Shown in pieces: positions 3,814 through 5,996 of a DNA stretch of 5,996 nucleotides. How positions within the stretch are numbered: the stretch's first letter is position 1; each line of letters starts with the position of its first letter. The notes beneath the pieces were generated by a model. That model saw only the letters and a list, made by a program, of their open reading frames with translations, was not told where the DNA came from and did not search any database. This stretch comes from an uncultured Caryophanales bacterium (GTDB taxonomy: Bacteria; Bacillota_I; Bacilli_A; RFN20; CAG-826): NCBI GenBank assembly GCA_946403545.1, contig CAMJAG010000057.1:1-5996 (forward strand). The letters are read 5' to 3'. The translations under genes and the position numbers were made by a program.

Positions 3814-5996
3814 GTGAAGATATTACAAGTACTAGTAGAACATCGCAATAACCACTTAGATCGTCCTTTTTCTTACCTTTATAATGGCAGTAAGAAAATA
3901 GATTCCGGCTATAGGGTTAAAATAGATTTTCATAACCAACAACTCGTTGGCTATGTTTTATCTATTGAAGAAACTTCTAAAACTAAAGAAGAACTTGAAT
4001 CTTCTCTTGGATATGACTTAAGTGAAGTAACCGAAGTAATTGATGACGCTCCACTTTTAAATGATGAACTATTAGAATTATGTGACAAAATCACTTCCTA
4101 CTATGTAGCTAGTAAGATTTCAGTTCTTCAAACAATGCTTCCTAGTAGTCTATCTCCTAAAAGCTCATCTTTAAAAGCACCTAAAATAGCTTATGAATAT
4201 TTCGCTACTATTAAAAACTACGATGAAAGTGGATTAACCGCTAAACAAATAGAACTTTTAAGACTTATTGATAGAGAAGGTGAAATAAATAAGAGGGATA
4301 TTAAATCTAAAGTAATTTTAGAAAACCTTATTAAAGCCGAAAGAGTGGGTTTAGTTAGAAAAGAAAAAAGAAGACTAAAAGTCCCACATTATGAATATCA
4401 AAACCCACCTAAACTAACTAACGATCAACAAAAAGTATTTGATGAAATAAATAACTCGTCTGATTTAGTGTATTTACTTCAAGGTGTCACAGGAAGTGGC
4501 AAAACCGAAGTCTATTTAAGAATGATTGAAAAGACACTAAAAGAAGGCAAATCTTCTATCTTTTTAGTTCCAGAAATCAGCTTAACTCCAATGATGATGG
4601 AATATCTTTTAAGAAGATTTGCGGGCAAAGTTGCCATCCTTCATAGCGAACTTACCCCTGCAGAAAAGTACGATGAATATAGAAAAATTTCGAAAGGTGA
4701 ATGTCAAATTGTCATAGGCGCAAGGAGTGCAATCTTTGCACCTGTTCATAATTTGGGATTAATCATTATTGATGAAGAACACACAGAATCTTACAAACAA
4801 GATAACGCTCCTTATTATCACGCTAGAGAAGTAGCGTTGATGAGAAGCAAGATGAATAATGCAAAAGTCATCCTTGGTAGTGCAACTCCATCTTTAGAAA
4901 CAAAAGCAAGAGCGATTAAAGGAGTTTATCATCTTCTCAAATTACCAAAGAGAATCAATGAAAGAGAACTTCCAGAAACTCACATAATTAATCTTTGCGA
5001 TAAAAGAAATATTGATAGAGAAAGTTACATTTTCTCTCTTCAATTAAGAAAAGCAATTCAAGAGACTTTAGACAAAGGCGAACAAGTTATTCTTTTGCTT
5101 AATAGACGTGGCTTCTCGACTAATATAACTTGTAGGAATTGTGGATATACTTTTGAGTGTGAAAATTGTGGTATCGCTTTAACCTATCATCGCACTGATA
5201 GCATGTTGAAATGTCACCATTGCGAACACGTTGAAGAATACCCAAAGATTTGTCCTAAATGTGGTGGAACTCATTTCATCAAATTAGGCTTTGGATGTGA
5301 AAGAGTTGAGGAGGAAGTAAATAGACTATTCCCTAACGCTAAAACCATCCGCATTGATAGCGATACAACTAAGTCTAGAAATAAGATTCCAACACTAATT
5401 GAAAAGTTTAGAAAAAAGGAAGCAAATATACTTATTGGCACACAAATGATAGCAAAAGGGCACGATTTCCCTGGTGTTTCGCTTGTTGGAGTAGTGCTTG
5501 CAGATATCGGCTTAGCTATGCCTTCTTATAGATCTAGTGAAAGAGTTTTCCAACTTATTTCGCAAGCAATTGGAAGATGTGGAAGAGGCGAAATTAAGGG
5601 TGTTGCTTATATTCAAACTTATATGCCAACTCACTACGTTTTTGCGCTTGCAGCGAAACAAGATTATGAAAGATTTTACATGACAGAAATGCAAAATCGT
5701 AAGTTACAAAATTACCCTCCATTTTACTTTTTGTCATCTGTAAATATCAGAGCGAAAAAAGAGGAAACTGCTATTGAAAATGCAGAACTTGTTATTGACT
5801 TTTTAAAGGATTATTTTGGAGATGAAAAAGCTATCATATTAGGTCCAATTTCTCCATTCTTCTCTTTAAGAAATGGCACTTTTGAGAAACAAGTTCTCGT
5901 TAAATATAAAAACGCTGATGTAGCAAGAGAAATTTTCACCGAATTATTTAATACTTTTAAATTCAAAAGCAACATTGAAATCTCTATTAATATAGA
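3814..5996 (+). CDS. priA: Primosomal replication-restart helicase PriA (3' end outside window)
   Basis: Superfamily 2 helicase that recognises stalled or collapsed forks and reloads the replisome. 727 codons plus two bases are visible, and no stop occurs in frame. The N-terminal DNA-binding domain starts at once (HLDRPFSYL near 14-22, then GYRVKIDF). A winged-helix stretch follows to about 205. Helicase motifs are Walker A GVTGSGKT at 224-231, LVPEISLTP at about 252-260, GARSAIFAP, DEEH at 320-323, GSATPSLET, and LNRRGFS before the zinc module. Eight zinc cysteines form four CxxC pairs at 440/443, 449/452, 467/470 and 480/483. GTQMIAKGHDFP starts at 542. Motif VI is QAIGRCGR at 584-591, where QVAGRAGR is usual. 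Length is already close to the 732 aa of E. coli PriA, and the final visible residues resemble the family's C-terminal strand, so few residues are missing. It shares a transcript with gmk. Confidence 0.97.
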   Translation, partial: MKILQVLVEHRNNHLDRPFSYLYNGSKKIDSGYRVKIDFHNQQLVGYVLSIEETSKTKEELESSLGYDLSEVTEVIDDAPLLNDELLELCDKITSYYVASKISVLQTMLPSSLSPKSSSLKAPKIAYEYFATIKNYDESGLTAKQIELLRLIDREGEINKRDIKSKVILENLIKAERVGLVRKEKRRLKVPHYEYQNPPKLTNDQQKVFDEINNSSDLVYLLQGVTGSGKTEVYLRMIEKTLKEGKSSIFLVPEISLTPMMMEYLLRRFAGKVAILHSELTPAEKYDEYRKISKGECQIVIGARSAIFAPVHNLGLIIIDEEHTESYKQDNAPYYHAREVALMRSKMNNAKVILGSATPSLETKARAIKGVYHLLKLPKRINERELPETHIINLCDKRNIDRESYIFSLQLRKAIQETLDKGEQVILLLNRRGFSTNITCRNCGYTFECENCGIALTYHRTDSMLKCHHCEHVEEYPKICPKCGGTHFIKLGFGCERVEEEVNRLFPNAKTIRIDSDTTKSRNKIPTLIEKFRKKEANILIGTQMIAKGHDFPGVSLVGVVLADIGLAMPSYRSSERVFQLISQAIGRCGRGEIKGVAYIQTYMPTHYVFALAAKQDYERFYMTEMQNRKLQNYPPFYFLSSVNIRAKKEETAIENAELVIDFLKDYFGDEKAIILGPISPFFSLRNGTFEKQVLVKYKNADVAREIFTELFNTFKFKSNIEISINI

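Noticed and set aside
5512..5694. 60-codon - strand frame opposite priA
   Set aside because: Lies against the conserved motif VI region of priA, with no ribosome binding site or recognisable features.

Overview
This window is ordinary housekeeping chromosome from a low-GC, Gram-positive-type bacterium. The sequence is strongly AT-rich. Arginine is mostly AGA, all five visible stop codons are TAA, and genes are packed with almost no spacers. The proteins resemble those of Bacilli, Erysipelotrichia or Mycoplasmatota relatives, such as uncultured gut lineages with reduced genomes. That placement is inference from composition, gene content and neighbourhood. In-frame TGA is absent and the single tryptophan is TGG, so translation table 11 reads everything correctly.

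There are six genes in three transcriptional blocks. Block 1 (1-1789, + strand) is the 3' end of the F1Fo-ATP synthase operon: a truncated atpD (beta) and atpC (epsilon), followed 2 nt later by trmL, a tRNA wobble-ribose 2'-O-methyltransferase. Block 2 (1790-3157, - strand) is rqcH, the NFACT protein of bacterial ribosome-associated quality control. It converges on trmL with no intergenic base. Block 3 (3224 to the window end, + strand) is gmk (guanylate kinase) followed 14 nt later by priA (primosomal helicase), which starts at GTG and runs off the right edge, probably only a few residues short of its end.

The 66-bp gap between the divergent rqcH and gmk genes is the only real intergenic space. 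It holds promoter-like elements on both strands and a 15-bp dyad that overlaps the -10 hexamers of both directions. The rqcH/gmk/priA neighbourhood recalls the Bacillus subtilis yloA-yloB-yloC-remA-gmk-rpoZ-coaBC-priA region. Here rqcH is inverted, and nothing lies between rqcH and gmk or between gmk and priA.

I see no mobile element, CRISPR array, RNA gene, toxin-antitoxin pair or defence system, and no credible undescribed multi-gene system. The items most worth a second look are the symmetric divergent promoter, an RqcH that appears to lack its helix-hairpin-helix domain, and a terminator-like hairpin for the ATP synthase-trmL block lying inside the convergent rqcH gene.
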